From: Chitinimonas arctica
Lineage (GTDB): Bacteria; Pseudomonadota; Gammaproteobacteria; Burkholderiales; Chitinimonadaceae
Direction: 5' to 3'
Assembly (NCBI RefSeq): GCF_007431345.1
Contig: NZ_CP041730.1
Span: 2,418,001-2,482,000 of the forward strand
Length of the DNA: 64,000 nt
The position numbers were made by a program, and so were the translations under genes. Shown here piece by piece: positions 34,113 to 43,008 of this stretch (position 1 is the first letter of the stretch; the number at the start of each line of letters is the position of its first letter). A model generated the notes under the pieces. That model was not told where the DNA came from. It was given only the letters and a program-made list of their open reading frames with translations, and made no database searches.

Positions 34113-34748
34113 ATGCTGACGATCTATTACTGTCCACTCGCCTGCTCGATGGCGAGCCATGTCGCGCTGGAGGAAGCCGGCGCGACTTTCGAGGCGAAGA
34201 AGATCAACATCTTCACTGGCGAGAACCGGAAACCCGATTACCTGGCAATCAACCCTCGCGGCAAGGTGCCGGCGCTGCGGTTTGATGACGGACGGGTCTT
34301 GCTTGAAAGCACCGCGATCCTTGGATGGATCGGGGAGACCTATCCCAATGCCGAACTGCTCGGGGCCGACCAGCTCGATCACGCCCGCACCATCGCGATG
34401 TGTGCCTGGCTGTCAAGCAGCGTCCACCCCGCCTTCATGCAATTCGTGCATCCGGAGCGGTTCAGTGACGACAAGGCCACGCATGCGGCCATCAAGGCAC
34501 ATGGCAAGGAGAGCTTCTGGGCCTATCTGCGCGAGATCGACCAGATGCTGGCGCACAGCCAGTGGGTCATGGGCGAACACTTCACGGTCGCCGATCCGTA
34601 TACCCTGGTGTTCTACCCCTGGGGAAAGGAGCTTGGATTGCCAATCAAGGAGTTGAAACATCTCACCGCAATGAAGGATCGCCTCATCAACCGCCCTGCG
34701 GCCAGGCGGGCATTGGAGCGCGAAAAGAGCGTTCTGTTGAAGATGTAA
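34113..34748 (+). CDS. Glutathione S-transferase family protein
   Basis: A 211-residue GST. The N-terminal thioredoxin-like domain (MLTIYYCPLACSMASHVALEEAG; NPRGKVPALRFDDGRVLLESTAILGWIGETYP) contains the cis-proline VPAL and the ESTAI glutathione-binding segment. The all-helical C-terminal domain contains the N-capping motif FTVADPYTLVFYPW. The residue near position 10 (CPLACS) makes a beta-class-like cysteine mechanism plausible. Transcription is probably shared with the reductase gene 12 bp upstream, and a bidirectional terminator follows. Confidence 0.92.
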   Translation: MLTIYYCPLACSMASHVALEEAGATFEAKKINIFTGENRKPDYLAINPRGKVPALRFDDGRVLLESTAILGWIGETYPNAELLGADQLDHARTIAMCAWLSSSVHPAFMQFVHPERFSDDKATHAAIKAHGKESFWAYLREIDQMLAHSQWVMGEHFTVADPYTLVFYPWGKELGLPIKELKHLTAMKDRLINRPAARRALEREKSVLLKM

Positions 34749-34835
34749 GCCACCTTTGGGAAGCAGAGGAGCATGGCTCGTAACATCACGAATGATCATG
34801 CACACGCGAGCGCAGGCAAGGGTGGCCTCGATACC

Positions 34836-34862
34836 TGATGCACCAACTGAGCTACTTCATTA
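34836..34862 (-). other. Possible tRNA 5'-half fragment
   Basis: Read on the minus strand, AATGAAGTAGCTCAGTTGGT has the position 8-21 pattern of a tRNA D arm (TA-GCTC-AGTTGGT), but the closing D stem and everything after it are lost. It is a short relic at best and could be chance. Confidence 0.3.
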
Positions 34863-34894
34863 GCACAGTGAAGCTTACATTTCCGACTGAGGTA

Positions 34895-34926
34895 CAAAAA
34901 AGCCCTCGAAAGGTGAGGGCTTTTTC
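34895..34926. terminator. Bidirectional terminator between GST gene and gyrB
   Basis: The stem AAAAAGCCCTC / GAGGGCTTTTT encloses a short loop and has an A-run on one side and a T-run on the other. It can end both the plus-strand reductase/GST transcript and the minus-strand gyrB transcript. Confidence 0.85.
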
Positions 34927-34995
34927 AACAACTGTGTCACAGACTTTTCACTAACTTGGCACAGTTTTCACTTTCTGTGGCACCCGACAACACCC

Positions 34996-37392
34996 TCAAA
35001 CATCAATATTCCGCGCAATCAAAGCATTCTTCTCGATAAACGCCCGACGCGGTTCCACATTGTCGCCCATCAGCGTCGTGAAGATATCATCCGCCGCCAT
35101 GGCATCCTCGATCTGCACCCGCATCAACCGCCGTACAGTCGGGTCCATCGTCGTTTCCCACAACTGATCCGGATTCATCTCACCCAGACCTTTATACCGC
35201 TGCACGGTCATATTGCGGCGCACTTCGTTCAGCAACCACTCCAGCGCGTCCTTGAACTCCCTGACCGGCTTTTCATGATCGCCACGCTTCACCACGGCAT
35301 CCGCATCCAGCAGTCCAGACAGCATATCCGCGGTACGGCGCAGCTGCACATAGTCGCCCGAATGCAGGAAATCGTGATCCAGGTACTGGAAGGCGATATT
35401 GCCGTGCACGGTCTTTTTCAGACGCAGGATAAACGCATCGTTCTTGTCGTCATGATACGGCTCAAGCACAAAAGCCGGATCGGCAATGGCAGCCATCAAA
35501 CGCGTAGCAGACTCGCGAGCCGCCGCTTCGCTGCTCATGTCCAGCGCGCCGGTTCTGAGCAAGGCATACAACACGGTCGGGTCGATCAAACGGCTTTCGC
35601 GCTCGATTACGGCCTGAGCCAGCAGGTACTGGCGGGCGATCAGGTCCAATGCCTGGCCTTCCAGCGGATCGGCACCGCTGCGAGGAATCAGCTGGGCACC
35701 GCTCAAGGCCAGTTTCAACAGGTACTGGTTGAGTTCGTGATCGTCCTTCTGGTACTGCTCGTTCTTGCCATGCTTGACCTTGTACAAGGGCGGCTGGGCA
35801 ATGTAGACGTAACCGCGTTCGACCAGTTCGGGCAGCTGGCGATACAGGAAGGTCAGCAACAGGGTTCGAATGTGGGCGCCGTCCACGTCGGCATCGGTCA
35901 TGATGATGATGCGGTGGTAGCGCAGTTTTTCCAGGTTGAAATCGTCCTTGCCGATGCCGCAACCGAGCGCGGTGATCAGGGTGGCGATCTGTTCGCTGGA
36001 AATCAGCTTGTCGAAGCGGGCGCGTTCTACGTTCAGCACCTTGCCGCGCAGGGGCAGGATGGCCTGGAACTTGCGATCGCGGCCTTGCTTGGCGGAACCG
36101 CCGGCGGAATCCCCTTCGACGATGTAGATCTCGGACAGGGCCGGATCCTTTTCCTGGCAGTCAGCCAGCTTGCCGGGCAGCCCCAGGCCGTCCATGACAC
36201 CTTTGCGGCGGGTCAGTTCGCGGGCGCGGCGGGCGGCGTCGCGGGCACGGGCGGCGTCGACGATCTTGCCGCAGATGATCTTGGCTTCGATCGGGTTTTC
36301 CAGCAGGAAGTTGTTCAGTGCTTCGCTGATGACCTCGTTCACGATCGGACCGATTTCACTGGAGACCAGTTTGTCCTTGGTCTGGCTGCTGAACTTGGGG
36401 TCGGGCAATTTCACCGACAGCACGCAGGTGAGGCCTTCGCGCATATCGTCGCCGGCGGTCTCGATCTTGGCTTTCTTGGCGATCTCGCTTTTTTCGATAT
36501 AGCCATTGAGCGTGCGTGTCATCACTTGGCGCAAGGCGGTCAGATGGCTACCGCCATCCCGCTGCGGGATATTGTTGGTGAAGCACTGCACGGTTTCCTG
36601 GTAGGAATCGTTCCATTGCATGGCGACTTCGACACTCATGCCGTCTTTTTCGCCAAGCGCGTAGAACACCTTTTGGTGCAAGGCGGTCTTGTTGCGATTC
36701 ATGTACTCGACGAAGCCGCGTACACCGCCGGAATAGGAGAAGTTCTCTTCCTTGCCGTGCACACGGTCGATCAGCACGATGGCCACGCCGTTGTTGAGAA
36801 AACTCAACTCGCGAATGCGCTTGGCGAGGATATCGAAATGGAATTCGATCAGGCCAAAGGTTTCCGGTGAAGCCAGGAAATGCACTTCGGTACCGCGGTG
36901 TTCGGTCTTGCCGACGACTTTGAGTGGCTCCACCGCTTCGCCTTGGCGGAATTCCATGCTGTGCACCTTGCCGTCGCGACGGATGGTGAGCCGCAGCCAG
37001 TCCGACAAGGCATTGACGACGGATACGCCCACGCCGTGCAGACCGCCGGATACCTTGTAGCTGTTCTGGTCGAATTTACCGCCGGCGTGCAGTTCGGTCA
37101 TGACGATTTCGGCGGCGGAGCGCTTGAATTCGTCGTCTTCCTTGATATCGGTGGGGATGCCACGGCCGTTGTCTTCCACCGAAATGGAATTATCCGGGTG
37201 GATGATGACCTTGATCTCGTTGCAGTGACCAGCCAGCGCTTCGTCGATTGCATTGTCCAGCACTTCGAACACCATGTGGTGCAAGCCGCTGCCGTCTTGG
37301 GTATCGCCGATATACATGCCAGGGCGTTTACGTACGGCCTCCAGGCCTTTCAACACCTTGATACTGTCTGCGCCGTATTCCTGATCGCTCAT
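34996..37392 (-). CDS. gyrB: DNA gyrase subunit B
   Basis: A 798-residue ATPase subunit of DNA gyrase, which introduces negative supercoils. The N-terminal GHKL ATPase domain shows EVLDNAIDEALAGHC, the glycine motifs (DNGRGIP; GGLHGVGVSVVNALS) and the K-loop region. The TOPRIM domain is marked by EGDSAGGSAKQGRDR and TDADVDGAHIRTLLLTF, with its acidic Mg2+ ligands intact. The C-terminal end keeps YKGLGEMNPDQLWETTMDP. The length matches proteobacterial GyrB. It follows dnaN on the minus strand, 76 bp downstream, in the classical origin cluster. Confidence 0.98.
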   Translation of the reverse strand: MSDQEYGADSIKVLKGLEAVRKRPGMYIGDTQDGSGLHHMVFEVLDNAIDEALAGHCNEIKVIIHPDNSISVEDNGRGIPTDIKEDDEFKRSAAEIVMTELHAGGKFDQNSYKVSGGLHGVGVSVVNALSDWLRLTIRRDGKVHSMEFRQGEAVEPLKVVGKTEHRGTEVHFLASPETFGLIEFHFDILAKRIRELSFLNNGVAIVLIDRVHGKEENFSYSGGVRGFVEYMNRNKTALHQKVFYALGEKDGMSVEVAMQWNDSYQETVQCFTNNIPQRDGGSHLTALRQVMTRTLNGYIEKSEIAKKAKIETAGDDMREGLTCVLSVKLPDPKFSSQTKDKLVSSEIGPIVNEVISEALNNFLLENPIEAKIICGKIVDAARARDAARRARELTRRKGVMDGLGLPGKLADCQEKDPALSEIYIVEGDSAGGSAKQGRDRKFQAILPLRGKVLNVERARFDKLISSEQIATLITALGCGIGKDDFNLEKLRYHRIIIMTDADVDGAHIRTLLLTFLYRQLPELVERGYVYIAQPPLYKVKHGKNEQYQKDDHELNQYLLKLALSGAQLIPRSGADPLEGQALDLIARQYLLAQAVIERESRLIDPTVLYALLRTGALDMSSEAAARESATRLMAAIADPAFVLEPYHDDKNDAFILRLKKTVHGNIAFQYLDHDFLHSGDYVQLRRTADMLSGLLDADAVVKRGDHEKPVREFKDALEWLLNEVRRNMTVQRYKGLGEMNPDQLWETTMDPTVRRLMRVQIEDAMAADDIFTTLMGDNVEPRRAFIEKNALIARNIDV

Positions 37393-37414
37393 CTTTTATC
37401 CACCTGCTGCTGTA

Positions 37415-37452
37415 CTGATAAAAATGCCAAAGCCGGCCGAGATGGCCGGCTT
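37415..37452 (-). terminator. Hairpin terminator after dnaN
   Basis: On the minus strand the nine-base stem AAGCCGGCC / GGCCGGCTT is followed by TGGCATTTTTA. It lies in the 76-bp gap between the dnaN stop and the gyrB start, so it can partly separate the two genes. Confidence 0.65.
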
Positions 37453-37468
37453 GGTCATGCGGCCGCGC

Positions 37469-38575
37469 CTAAATGCGCATTGGCATCACGACATACTTGA
37501 AATTGGGTTCTTCCGGAACGGTTACCAGGGTACTGCTGGTGGCATGGTCGCCAAAGGCAAAAACCAGTGCTTCATGGTCCAGGTTGGTCAGCACGTCGAT
37601 GAGGTAACCGATGTTGAAGCCGATATCGAGCGGATCGCCCTGGTAAGGAATCTCCAACTCTTCGGTCGCTTCTTCCTGCTCGCTGTTGTTGCAGATGATC
37701 TTCAAGGTCCCGTCGCCCAATACGATGCGAACGCCACGGAATTTCTCGTTGGAGAGAATGGCTGCGCGCTGCAGGGACGACAGCAGCTGCTGACGGTTCA
37801 GCGGTACCAGCTTGTCGTTGCCGGTTGGTACCACCCGGTTGTAGTCCGGGAACTTGCCGTCCACGACCTTGGAATGGATGACGATATTGCCGAACGCGAA
37901 TTTGACCTGGTTCTGCGCGATCTCGATGGTGACTTCGTCGTCGATGTCAGCCAGCAGCTTGTACAGCTCGAGGATGGTCTTGCGCGGCAGGATGACTTCG
38001 TTGCGTTCGACTTCGTGTTCCATTTCGCAGGCAACAAAAGCCAGGCGATGGCCGTCGGTGGCGACCAGCTTGAATTCCTTGCCTTCGGTCAGGATGAACA
38101 GACCGTTCAGGTAATAGCGGATGTCCTGATGCGCCATGGCGTATTGAACCCGGCTGATCAGGTTCTTCAGCTGGCGTTGCGGCAGTTTGATCACGCTCTT
38201 GACGCTGGTATCGATGGTCAGTCGCGGGAAGTCCTGTGCCGGCAGCGTTTGCAGATTGAAGCGGCTCTTGCCTGCCTTGACGGTCAGGCGGCTGTCGTCC
38301 TGGTCCAGGTTGACGGTAGTGCCGTCCGGGATGGCACGCAAGATATCTTGGAACTTCTTGGCCGATACGGTCAGCTGAAAATCACTGCCTTCAGGGCTGG
38401 GGTACTCGGTCGTGATCTGGATTTCCAGATCGGTCGCCAGGAAGGTGAGCATCCCGTTCTGCTTGCCAATCAGTACGTTCGACAGGATAGGCAGCGTGTG
38501 ACGACGCTCGACGATACCGGTGACGGTAGCCAGCGGCTTGAGCAGGGAATCGCGTTCTGCTTGTATCAGCAACAT
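37469..38575 (-). CDS. dnaN: DNA polymerase III beta subunit (sliding clamp)
   Basis: A 368-residue ring-forming clamp that tethers DNA polymerase III to DNA. It starts MLLIQAERDSLLKPLATVTG, continues RRHTLPILSNVLI, and ends with the conserved MPMRI C-terminus that forms part of the protein-binding pocket. Three clamp folds follow one another as expected. The ATG at 38575 is chosen over codons further upstream because homologues start at M(L/Q)LIQ. A modest AGGAA lies about 12 bases before it. The 346 bp to dnaA are unusually long and hold DnaA boxes and a palindrome. The leader has a diverged copy upstream of algZ at 57029-57212. Confidence 0.98.
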   Translation of the reverse strand: MLLIQAERDSLLKPLATVTGIVERRHTLPILSNVLIGKQNGMLTFLATDLEIQITTEYPSPEGSDFQLTVSAKKFQDILRAIPDGTTVNLDQDDSRLTVKAGKSRFNLQTLPAQDFPRLTIDTSVKSVIKLPQRQLKNLISRVQYAMAHQDIRYYLNGLFILTEGKEFKLVATDGHRLAFVACEMEHEVERNEVILPRKTILELYKLLADIDDEVTIEIAQNQVKFAFGNIVIHSKVVDGKFPDYNRVVPTGNDKLVPLNRQQLLSSLQRAAILSNEKFRGVRIVLGDGTLKIICNNSEQEEATEELEIPYQGDPLDIGFNIGYLIDVLTNLDHEALVFAFGDHATSSTLVTVPEEPNFKYVVMPMRI

Positions 38576-38754
38576 AATGTAGTAGTTCCTGAAGATAGAT
38601 AAATAGAGGTAGCCAGTTTCTGTGGAAAACCCGTTTTCCACTTCTGCTTCAGTACCTTACCGCCAAATCTCGCTGTGGATAGTCTTGCCTGCCGTTGTGT
38701 ATCGATTGTGTTCGCTTTTCGGCGCCAATCTGCAATGCAAGCTTATCCACATTT
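38571..38754 (-). repeat. dnaN leader segment, copy 1 of a diverged 184-bp repeat
   Basis: This minus-strand segment runs from a perfect DnaA box (AAATGTGGATAAG) to the dnaN start codon. It aligns without any gap to plus-strand 57029-57212; by hand count 121 of 184 positions match. The blocks AAATGTGGATAAG, ACAGCGAGATTT and CTACCT occur at the same offsets (0, 78 and 142) in both copies. Confidence 0.85.
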
Positions 38755-38921
38755 CTTGCGGAAGCGCTGAACAAATGTCGGTGGAGAACTGTCAGTTCAC
38801 CACTTTTCATTAAAAATCAACGACATCTCGTTTAAATCCCCTCAAGCGGCCTGTGGCGGGAGTGTCGCGCTACAGGGCGAGGGGGTGTTCGGCACTTCCC
38901 TTAAAACCATTCCGGCCTGGC
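38576..38921. other. dnaA-dnaN intergenic region with DnaA boxes (candidate oriC part)
   Basis: The 346-bp region holds a perfect DnaA box TTATCCACA (38743-38751), near boxes in the other orientation (TGTGGATAG at 38674-38682, TGTGGAAAA at 38621-38629), an AT-rich patch around 38800-38840, and a palindrome GTGGAAAAC-CC-GTTTTCCAC at 38622-38641 in the dnaN leader. Such clusters between dnaA and dnaN often form all or part of the chromosomal origin. Whether this or the rpmH-side region is the unwinding site cannot be decided from sequence alone. Confidence 0.6.
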
Positions 38922-40301
38922 TCAGTTACGCAGGATCTGGGCCAGGACGTTGTAATCGTGATTCATCGTCGCGTCGCCTTGCTTCAGCGCCGCGATGGTC
39001 TTGCAGGCATGCATCACCGTGGTGTGGTCACGGCCGCCAAAGGCTTCGCCGATGGCCGGCAGGCTCATCTGGGTCAGATCCTTGGCGAGCGCCATGGCCA
39101 CCTGGCGCGGACGAGCAATGTCGCGAGTCCGCTTTTTGGAGTGCATGTCGGAAACCTTGATCTTGTAGAAATCAGCCACCGTCTTCTGGATGTTCTCTAC
39201 CGAAATCAGTTTGTTACCGGAAGCCAGGATATCCTTCAGCGCTTCCTTTGCCACTTCCAGCGTGATCTGCTCGCCGGTGAAGCGCGAGTAGGCCAGCACC
39301 CGTTTCAGGGCGCCTTCCAGTTCGCGCACATTCGAGCGGATATGCTTGGCGATAAAGAACGACACGCTGGAATCGAGCTTGAAGCCTTCCGACTCGGCCT
39401 TCTTGTGCAGAATCGCCACCCGCATTTCCAGCTCGGGCGGTTCGATCGCCACGGTCAGGCCCCAGCCGAAGCGGGAGATCAGCCGGTCTTCAATTCCCTC
39501 GATCTCCTTCGGATAGCGGTCCGAGGTGATGATGACTTGGCGATGGCCTTCGATCAGCGCATTGAAGGCGTAGAAGAACTCTTCCTGGGTGCGGTTCTTG
39601 CCGGAGAAGAACTGGATATCGTCGATCAGCAACAGGTCCAGGGAGTGGTAGTAGCGCTTGAACTCGTCGAAAGCCTTGTGCTGATAGGCGCGGACCACGT
39701 CGGCAACATAGCGCTCGGCGTGGATATAGCGAATTTTGGCATCGGGCCGGTGTTGGTGCACCAGATTGCCGATGGCCTGGATCAAGTGGGTCTTGCCCAG
39801 GCCCACGCCGCCATAGACGAACAGCGGGTTGTAGGCGGTGCCCGGGTTTTCGCCGATCTGTATGGCGGCGGCGCGGGCAAGTTGGTTGGCTTTACCGGTC
39901 ACCAGCGTATCGAAGGTGAAATTCGGATTGAGCCGGGTGGTTTCGTTGGCCATCGCCAACTTGCCGGGCGGGCTGTGCGGTTTGGCAACCGTCGCGGCGG
40001 CCTGGGGCGCGGGTGTGCTGGTACCGCTGGCTACCTGTGGGCGCGCCTGGGCTTCGCCCACGCGCAGTTCGATAAGGCAGCCGCCCTCGCCGAAATATTC
40101 GGCGGCGTACTTCTCGATACGCACCAGGAAACGGTCTTTGACGAACTGAAGCGAGAACTGGTTAGGCGCGTACAGCTGCAACGCCTCGTTCTCCACCGAG
40201 CAAGCCAGCGGCTTGATCCAGGTGTTGAACTGCTGCGCAGACAATTCCTCGGCGAACCGAGCAAGACAGTTCGGCCAAAATTGTTCAACGGGTAATGTCA
40301 T
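38922..40301 (-). CDS. dnaA: Chromosomal replication initiator DnaA
   Basis: A 459-residue AAA+ initiator. Domain I (FWPNCLARFAEELSAQQFNTWIKPL) is followed by a variable linker, then the AAA+ domain with Walker A GGVGLGKT (164-171), Walker B LLLIDDIQFF and the sensor regions. The C-terminal DNA-binding domain keeps the signature RDIARPRQVAMALAKDLTQMSLPAIGEAFGGRDHTTVMHAC. It binds the TTATCCACA boxes on both sides of its gene. Divergent from rpmH and upstream of dnaN, it marks the origin neighbourhood. Confidence 0.98.
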   Translation of the reverse strand: MTLPVEQFWPNCLARFAEELSAQQFNTWIKPLACSVENEALQLYAPNQFSLQFVKDRFLVRIEKYAAEYFGEGGCLIELRVGEAQARPQVASGTSTPAPQAAATVAKPHSPPGKLAMANETTRLNPNFTFDTLVTGKANQLARAAAIQIGENPGTAYNPLFVYGGVGLGKTHLIQAIGNLVHQHRPDAKIRYIHAERYVADVVRAYQHKAFDEFKRYYHSLDLLLIDDIQFFSGKNRTQEEFFYAFNALIEGHRQVIITSDRYPKEIEGIEDRLISRFGWGLTVAIEPPELEMRVAILHKKAESEGFKLDSSVSFFIAKHIRSNVRELEGALKRVLAYSRFTGEQITLEVAKEALKDILASGNKLISVENIQKTVADFYKIKVSDMHSKKRTRDIARPRQVAMALAKDLTQMSLPAIGEAFGGRDHTTVMHACKTIAALKQGDATMNHDYNVLAQILRN

Positions 40302-40564
40302 TTTTTATAGGAATCGTGCGGCGCGGCCGAGGTTTGTGCGAACGGCAGTTCTAGCGCGACTGTACCTCAGGGGGCGCGCGGCCGGAGCGCTGCTGTCACA
40401 TGCCAGGACAGGTGCGACAGCAGGGTTAATCGGCCGCTTATTCTAGTCACTTTCAGGAGGCTTATCCACAGGCTGTGGAAAATAAGGCCATTGACACATA
40501 TGCTTTTTTTCCGTCTAATCACACGTTTATTCACACGACACGCCAAGTCTTCAGGGGCACCGCA
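40302..40564. other. dnaA-rpmH divergent region with DnaA boxes (candidate oriC part)
   Basis: The 263-bp divergent promoter region contains a perfect DnaA box TTATCCACA at 40462-40470, the nearby TGTGGAAAA at 40474-40482, and TTATTCACA at 40527-40535 (one mismatch). A T-rich stretch at 40502-40510 could assist unwinding or be the rpmH promoter. This is the classic place for DnaA autoregulation and, in many bacteria, for oriC. Confidence 0.6.
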
Positions 40565-40699
40565 ATGAAACGTACATACCAACCTTCCGTTATTCGTCGC
40601 AAGCGTACCCATGGTTTCCTGGTTCGCAGCCGTACCCGTGGTGGTCGCGCCGTTCTGGCCGCACGCCGCGCCAAGGGCCGTCACAGCCTTTCGGTTTGA
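40565..40699 (+). CDS. rpmH: Ribosomal protein bL34
   Basis: A 44-residue basic ribosomal protein, MKRTYQPSVIRRKRTHGFL to HSLSV, the complete and highly conserved bL34 sequence of the large subunit. The ATG at 40565 is certain from the family start. It is the first gene of the rpmH-rnpA-yidD-yidC-mnmE run and diverges from dnaA. Confidence 0.98.
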   Translation: MKRTYQPSVIRRKRTHGFLVRSRTRGGRAVLAARRAKGRHSLSV

Positions 40700-40706
40700 G
40701 CGACGC

Positions 40707-41060
40707 TTGACGTACCGCTTCACTAGGCAGCAACGCTTGTTAAAAACGGATGAATTTTCATCCGTTTTTAATTTGCGCCGTACCCAGGCAAATTCTTTTT
40801 TCCAGGTATGGGTCAAGCCGAACGAGCTGGACCGGGCTCGGATGGGCGTTGTGGTCTCGAAAAAAGTCCAACGCCGTGCCGTGGGCCGCAACCTGATCAA
40901 GCGTACCGCGCGCGAGCTGTTCCGACACGAGGCGGCCAAGCTGGTTGGGCTGGATCTGATCGTGCGGGCCAAGCGTTCGTTTCATCGCAGCGAAGCCGCC
41001 GAAGCACGCGCCGCCTTGTTGCGCCTGTTCGCACGGGTTTCGCCATGTCGCGCCTCCTGA
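40707..41060 (+). CDS. rnpA: Ribonuclease P protein component
   Basis: A 117-residue protein subunit of RNase P, which removes the 5' leader of pre-tRNA with the RNA subunit. The RNA-binding signature RRAVGRNLIKRTARELFR is intact, and the N-terminal RLLKTDEFSSVF matches betaproteobacterial RnpA. The chosen start is TTG at 40707, seven bases after the rpmH stop, because homologues start a few residues before YRF and no ATG or GTG lies there. An upstream ATG at 40611 would run inside rpmH. The end overlaps yidD by 16 bp. Confidence 0.92.
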   Translation: MTYRFTRQQRLLKTDEFSSVFNLRRTQANSFFQVWVKPNELDRARMGVVVSKKVQRRAVGRNLIKRTARELFRHEAAKLVGLDLIVRAKRSFHRSEAAEARAALLRLFARVSPCRAS

Positions 41061-41254
41061 TCCTGCTTTTTCAGCTCTATCGCTACACCTTGCGGCCTAT
41101 CTTGGGCGCAAATTGCCGTTACACACCGAGCTGTTCCCAATACGCGATCGAAGCCGTGCGCCGTCATGGCGCGTATCGTGGTGGATGGCTTACAATCCGC
41201 CGGCTTTGCCGCTGCCACCCATGGGGCGGCCACGGGCACGACCCGGTGCCCTGA
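41045..41254 (+). CDS. yidD: Membrane protein insertion efficiency factor YidD
   Basis: A 69-residue protein, MSRLLILLFQLYRYTLRPIL continuing GANCRYTPSCSQYAIEAV, which is the conserved YidD core with its cysteines (CRYTPSC). It assists YidC-dependent membrane insertion at the inner membrane. It overlaps rnpA by 16 bp and is followed by yidC after 21 bp, the standard arrangement. Confidence 0.95.
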   Translation: MSRLLILLFQLYRYTLRPILGANCRYTPSCSQYAIEAVRRHGAYRGGWLTIRRLCRCHPWGGHGHDPVP

Positions 41255-41275
41255 CTCCCGACGAGAATTCCGCGC

Positions 41276-42925
41276 ATGGATACCAAACGTCTTATTCTAT
41301 TTATCGTACTGTCCTTTGCCATCCTGTTCGGTTGGCAACGCTGGTTCGCGCCTCCACCTCCCGTGGTCCCGACCGTTGCCCAGCAGGCCGCGACAGCAGC
41401 GACGCCGGCCGCCAATGCGGCGCTGGTTGAAGCGCCCAACAAGCTGCAGCAAGGCAGCCGCATCAAGGTGGCGACCGATCTGGTCAACGCCGAGATCGAT
41501 ACCATGGGCGGCGACCTGCGCAAGCTGGCACTGCTCAAGCATGGCGAGCACGACGATCCCAAGAAGCCGCTGGTCCTGTTCCAGGAAAGCGCCGACCATA
41601 CCTATGTCGCGCAGACGGGCCTGATGAAGACCGGTATGCCGGGTCTGCCGACCCATCGCACCCTGTTCACCAGCAAGGATAGCGTCGTCACGCTGCAGCC
41701 TGGCCAGGATAGCGTGACCGTGCGCCTGGAAGCGGCGGAAGTCGGCGGCGTCAAGGTTGCCAAGCTCTACACCTTCAAGCGCGGCAGCTACCGCATCGAA
41801 GTGAAGTACGAGATCACCAACGGCACCGCGGCACCGCTGAGCTTGACCAGCTATTTCCGCCTGTTGCGCGACGGTGCCGAACCCAAGGGCAGCCCTCAGC
41901 ATCTGGGTGCTTCGACCTTTACCGGTCCGGCGGTCTATACCAGCGAATCCAAGTTCCAGAAGGTGGCCTTCAAGGACATCGACAAGGATAAACACGAATA
42001 TGCCAAGCAAGGCCGCGATGGCTGGGTGGCGATGCTGCAGCATTATTTCGCCACCGCCTGGCTGCTGAGCCCCAATGGCGGTGACAATGTCTGCGCCAAG
42101 CAGGCTTGTCGCTTCGAAGTGAAGTCGGTGGGTGATGGCCAGTACTATTCGGCCGGCGCCATCATCGACCTGCCGGCGATCGCCGCCGGCGCAACGGGCG
42201 GGATCACCGTGCCGCTGTTCGCCGGTCCGGAAGAAACCCGTGCCCTCGAAAGCGCCGCGCCTGGCCTGGTCCTGGTCAAGGATTATGGCTACTTCAAGGT
42301 GATCGCCGAGCCGATGTTCTGGCTGCTTGACCAGATCCACTCGCTGGTGGGCAACTGGGGCTGGGCCATCGTACTGTTCACCCTGGTGATCAAGTTCGCC
42401 TTCTACCCCCTCTCGGCCGCCAGCGCCCGCTCGATGGCCAAGATGAAGAAGCTGGCTCCGCGCATGCAGCAGCTTAAGGAACAATACGGCGACGACCGCA
42501 TGAAGTTCCAGCAGGCCGTGATGGAGATGTACAAGAAGGAAAAGGCCAATCCGCTGTCCGGCTGCCTGCCCGTACTGATCCAGATGCCGATCTTCATCGG
42601 CCTGTACTGGATGTTGCTGGCCGCCGTGGAACTGCGCCAAGCACCGTGGATGCTATGGATCAATGACCTGTCGGTACAGGATCCTTACTACGTGCTGCCC
42701 ATCCTGATGGCCATCACCATGTATGTGCAGACCCTGTTCAACCCGCCGAACGCGGATCCGATGCAGGAAAAGATGATGAAGATCATGCCGCTGGTGTTCT
42801 CCATCATGTTCCTGTTCTTCCCGGCCGGCCTGGTGTTGTACTACGTGATCAACAACGTCTTTACGATCGTACAGAGCTGGTACATCAATCGCCAGATCGA
42901 AAGGGCCGACACCAAGGCCGCTTGA
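41276..42925 (+). CDS. yidC: Membrane protein insertase YidC
   Basis: A 549-residue insertase. The first helix (RLILFIVLSFAILFGWQRWF) is followed by the large periplasmic beta-sandwich domain of Gram-negative YidC (about 60-340), then the five-helix core with VGNWGWAIVLFTLVIKFAFYPLSAAS (including the functionally important arginine in ARSMAKMKKL nearby), the cytoplasmic hairpin, SGCLPVLIQMPIFIGLYWML and the final FFPAGLVLYYVINNVFTIVQ. It inserts membrane proteins with or without SecYEG. It is part of the rpmH-mnmE cluster. Confidence 0.97.
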   Translation: MDTKRLILFIVLSFAILFGWQRWFAPPPPVVPTVAQQAATAATPAANAALVEAPNKLQQGSRIKVATDLVNAEIDTMGGDLRKLALLKHGEHDDPKKPLVLFQESADHTYVAQTGLMKTGMPGLPTHRTLFTSKDSVVTLQPGQDSVTVRLEAAEVGGVKVAKLYTFKRGSYRIEVKYEITNGTAAPLSLTSYFRLLRDGAEPKGSPQHLGASTFTGPAVYTSESKFQKVAFKDIDKDKHEYAKQGRDGWVAMLQHYFATAWLLSPNGGDNVCAKQACRFEVKSVGDGQYYSAGAIIDLPAIAAGATGGITVPLFAGPEETRALESAAPGLVLVKDYGYFKVIAEPMFWLLDQIHSLVGNWGWAIVLFTLVIKFAFYPLSAASARSMAKMKKLAPRMQQLKEQYGDDRMKFQQAVMEMYKKEKANPLSGCLPVLIQMPIFIGLYWMLLAAVELRQAPWMLWINDLSVQDPYYVLPILMAITMYVQTLFNPPNADPMQEKMMKIMPLVFSIMFLFFPAGLVLYYVINNVFTIVQSWYINRQIERADTKAA

Positions 42926-42950
42926 GTGCGATTGATTGTTTGATCCGTCT

Positions 42951-42980
42951 CGACTTTGCCGCCCTAGGGCGGCAAAGTTG
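42951..42980 (+). terminator. Strong palindromic hairpin between yidC and mnmE
   Basis: A perfect palindrome (CTTTGCCGCC-CTAG-GGCGGCAAAG, extended by three further pairs) begins 26 bp after yidC, followed by TTTCTATTCC. It may act as a partial terminator or RNA processing site, lowering mnmE relative to yidC. Confidence 0.6.
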
Positions 42981-43008
42981 TTTCTATTCCCTGCCCATCG
43001 AGTTCGCC

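Noticed and set aside
28760..34911. AGCCCTCGAAA shared by the tRNA at 28760 and the terminator at 34901 as att sites
   Set aside because: An 11-base match is expected many times by chance in 64 kb, and the second occurrence is explained by the terminator stem.
35275..40295. Long open frames on the plus strand opposite gyrB, dnaN and dnaA (up to 531 codons)
   Set aside because: They lie entirely opposite highly conserved genes, have the amino-acid bias of antisense GC-rich frames and match no protein pattern.
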